Assembly (NCBI RefSeq): GCF_000767615.3
Contig: NZ_CP009553.3
Location: 2,418,001-2,482,000, forward strand
DNA from: Pandoraea pnomenusa
GTDB lineage: Bacteria > Pseudomonadota > Gammaproteobacteria > Burkholderiales > Burkholderiaceae
Length of the DNA stretch: 64,000 bases
Direction of reading: 5' to 3'
Translations under genes and position numbers: made by a program
Notes under the pieces: model-generated
What the model saw: only the letters and a program-made list of their open reading frames with translations
Databases searched by the model: none
What the model was told of the DNA's origin: nothing
In this document: piece after piece, positions 61,659 through 64,000 of the stretch
Layout: each line of letters starts with the position of its first letter
Position numbering within the stretch: the stretch's first letter is position 1

Positions 61659-62699
61659 TCAGGCCGGCACAACCATCACACCGGCGCGCAAACCGTTTGC
61701 GACATTCGGATTCGGAAACACGATGCGCTCTTCCGGGTGCGAGACGATGTACGTGTTCTCGCCATCGCGCGCGAGCACCGTGCCGGCCGGGTAGGGCGTG
61801 AAATTCGGCGTGTCGGCGGGCACGTCGAGCACGAACGCGTCGGTGTGTCGAACGATTTCCGCGGCCACGCGAAAACGCCGCGCCTGCCGGGTCTGGCCGC
61901 TGTCACGTGCACCCATCTCGTCGCCTGAGAGCCAGCGCCGCAGCGCGGCGTCGATGCCGACGAAATCGGCGAGCCGGTTCTGGCCGAAAGGCGCGACTTT
62001 GCCGAGTTCCAGCGTGCAGCTCTCGGCGCCAAAGCGGGCGCAGGTGTAATAGGAGAACGTCACGGAAGGTTGCTCGGTCAGCATGACGGCGTCGATGTCG
62101 GCGGCGGCGAGCGTGTCGAGCCATGCATCATCCGGCACGTGCTGCGCCGTGCCGGGCACCACGGCGAAGCGCGGGAAAAGCGACGCGCGGATCGCCGTGT
62201 GCATGTCGACATGGCGTCGCTTGCGGCGCACGCCGCCGACGCCCGAGAAGAACTGCCCCACGATGACCTCGAGCTCACGTGCGCGCTGTACGGCCGGGGA
62301 TTCGGCGCGCGTGGCGTGAGCGCCCTGGAACAGCCGGTTGAGGTCGTACTCGAGATAGCGCTTGCCCGCCCGCACGGCGTCCGGGTTGCCGAGCACGACG
62401 AGCACGCGCTCGCGCAACGTCAGGCGTGCGTCGGCGATATCGCGCAAGATGCCGTCGACGATTTCGATCGGCGCCGTCTCGTCGCCGTGAATGCCGCACG
62501 AGAGAATCGCATCGAAACGATGGCCGTGGGTCGTGCCGCCTGTTGCTGCCGGCGTCAGTTCGAGCACGCCCTCCGCATGTCGTCGCCAGCGAACGCCGCA
62601 GGGGTCGATGCCTTCGCCGTGAGGGGCATCTGGCGATTCATGCGAATCGCGTACGTCGCTTAGCCAACGACGCAGGGGTGAGCGATCAGCAGCGGTCAT
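61659..62699 (-). CDS. astE: Succinylglutamate desuccinylase
   Basis: A 346-residue zinc aminoacylase of the AstE/AspA family, last step of the AST pathway (succinylglutamate to succinate and glutamate). Zinc ligands: His and Glu in SCGIHGDETAP and His in HVDMHTAIR; the catalytic glutamate is in CTLELGKVAPFG. YDLNRLFQG is also conserved. Start at 62699 follows a GGAG site. It is divergent from astD and 26 kb from astC-astA; astB is not in the window. Confidence 0.94.
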   Translation of the reverse strand: MTAADRSPLRRWLSDVRDSHESPDAPHGEGIDPCGVRWRRHAEGVLELTPAATGGTTHGHRFDAILSCGIHGDETAPIEIVDGILRDIADARLTLRERVLVVLGNPDAVRAGKRYLEYDLNRLFQGAHATRAESPAVQRARELEVIVGQFFSGVGGVRRKRRHVDMHTAIRASLFPRFAVVPGTAQHVPDDAWLDTLAAADIDAVMLTEQPSVTFSYYTCARFGAESCTLELGKVAPFGQNRLADFVGIDAALRRWLSGDEMGARDSGQTRQARRFRVAAEIVRHTDAFVLDVPADTPNFTPYPAGTVLARDGENTYIVSHPEERIVFPNPNVANGLRAGVMVVPA

Positions 62700-62759
62700 G
62701 GTGGGGAATCTCCGGAAACTCAGGCCCTCATTCTATGCGTGTCTTCGCGATGACCTTGA

Positions 62760-64000
<1,241 letters not shown>

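Overview
The window is dense, GC-rich bacterial chromosome with almost no spare DNA. Gene content (ygfZ / mltG-tmk-holB-tatD block, arginine succinyltransferase genes, homogentisate pathway, archaic chaperone-usher fimbriae, RcsB/RcsC-like phosphorelay) and codon use point to a betaproteobacterium of the Burkholderiaceae. Pandoraea is my best guess, but that genus call is inference and was not searched. I see no rRNA, tRNA, CRISPR array, prophage or insertion sequence.

Layout. 0-4.4 kb: end of an acyl-CoA ligase, then a four-gene Liv-type ABC importer (livHMGF without a binding protein in view) behind a leader with a promoter and a terminator-like hairpin. 4.5-9 kb: a fused enoyl-CoA hydratase/hydroxyacyl-CoA dehydrogenase, nicotinamidase, a PaaI-type thioesterase and a zinc-independent reductase. 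9-16 kb: housekeeping; on the minus strand ygfZ, a DUF4936 gene and an NRDE gene, divergent from mltG-tmk-holB-tatD and an ankyrin lipoprotein. 16-19 kb: a crotonase and otsBA (trehalose). 19.4-22.4 kb: a PepSY/flavodoxin/diflavin reductase behind a Fur-like site, then acylphosphatase. 22.5-26 kb: a chemotaxis receptor divergent from a soluble kinase-receiver-Hpt protein. 26-30 kb: TrhA-family protein, periplasmic peroxiredoxin, and an Lrp/AsnC regulator divergent from an acetolactate-synthase-like enzyme.

30-35 kb: polar amino-acid ABC importer followed by astC and astA, presumably arginine/ornithine uptake and catabolism. astE and astD lie 26 kb away at the right edge, divergently arranged. 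Between the two AST halves are a compact four-gene archaic chaperone-usher fimbrial operon (35.3-40.2 kb), stress genes (HdeD-like, Dps), a Pat-type acyl-CoA synthetase/acetyltransferase, corA, a class III CoA-transferase, a TauE/SafE permease with a 16-bp palindromic operator at its promoter, the phosphorelay locus (48.5-53.9 kb), tyrosine degradation genes (LysR regulator, hmgA, fahA), an AI-2E-family permease and an unrecognised 617-residue protein.

The most distinctive part is 48.5-53.9 kb. Two RcsB-box-like sites precede a small unrecognised lipoprotein gene with a possible Ig-like domain. A NarL/RcsB-type response regulator and an RcsC-like hybrid kinase follow. The kinase gene is interrupted by a -1 frameshift near 51320, so the relay is either broken in this strain or the base call is wrong. 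The 617-residue protein at 59.6-61.4 kb is the best candidate for an uncharacterised family.
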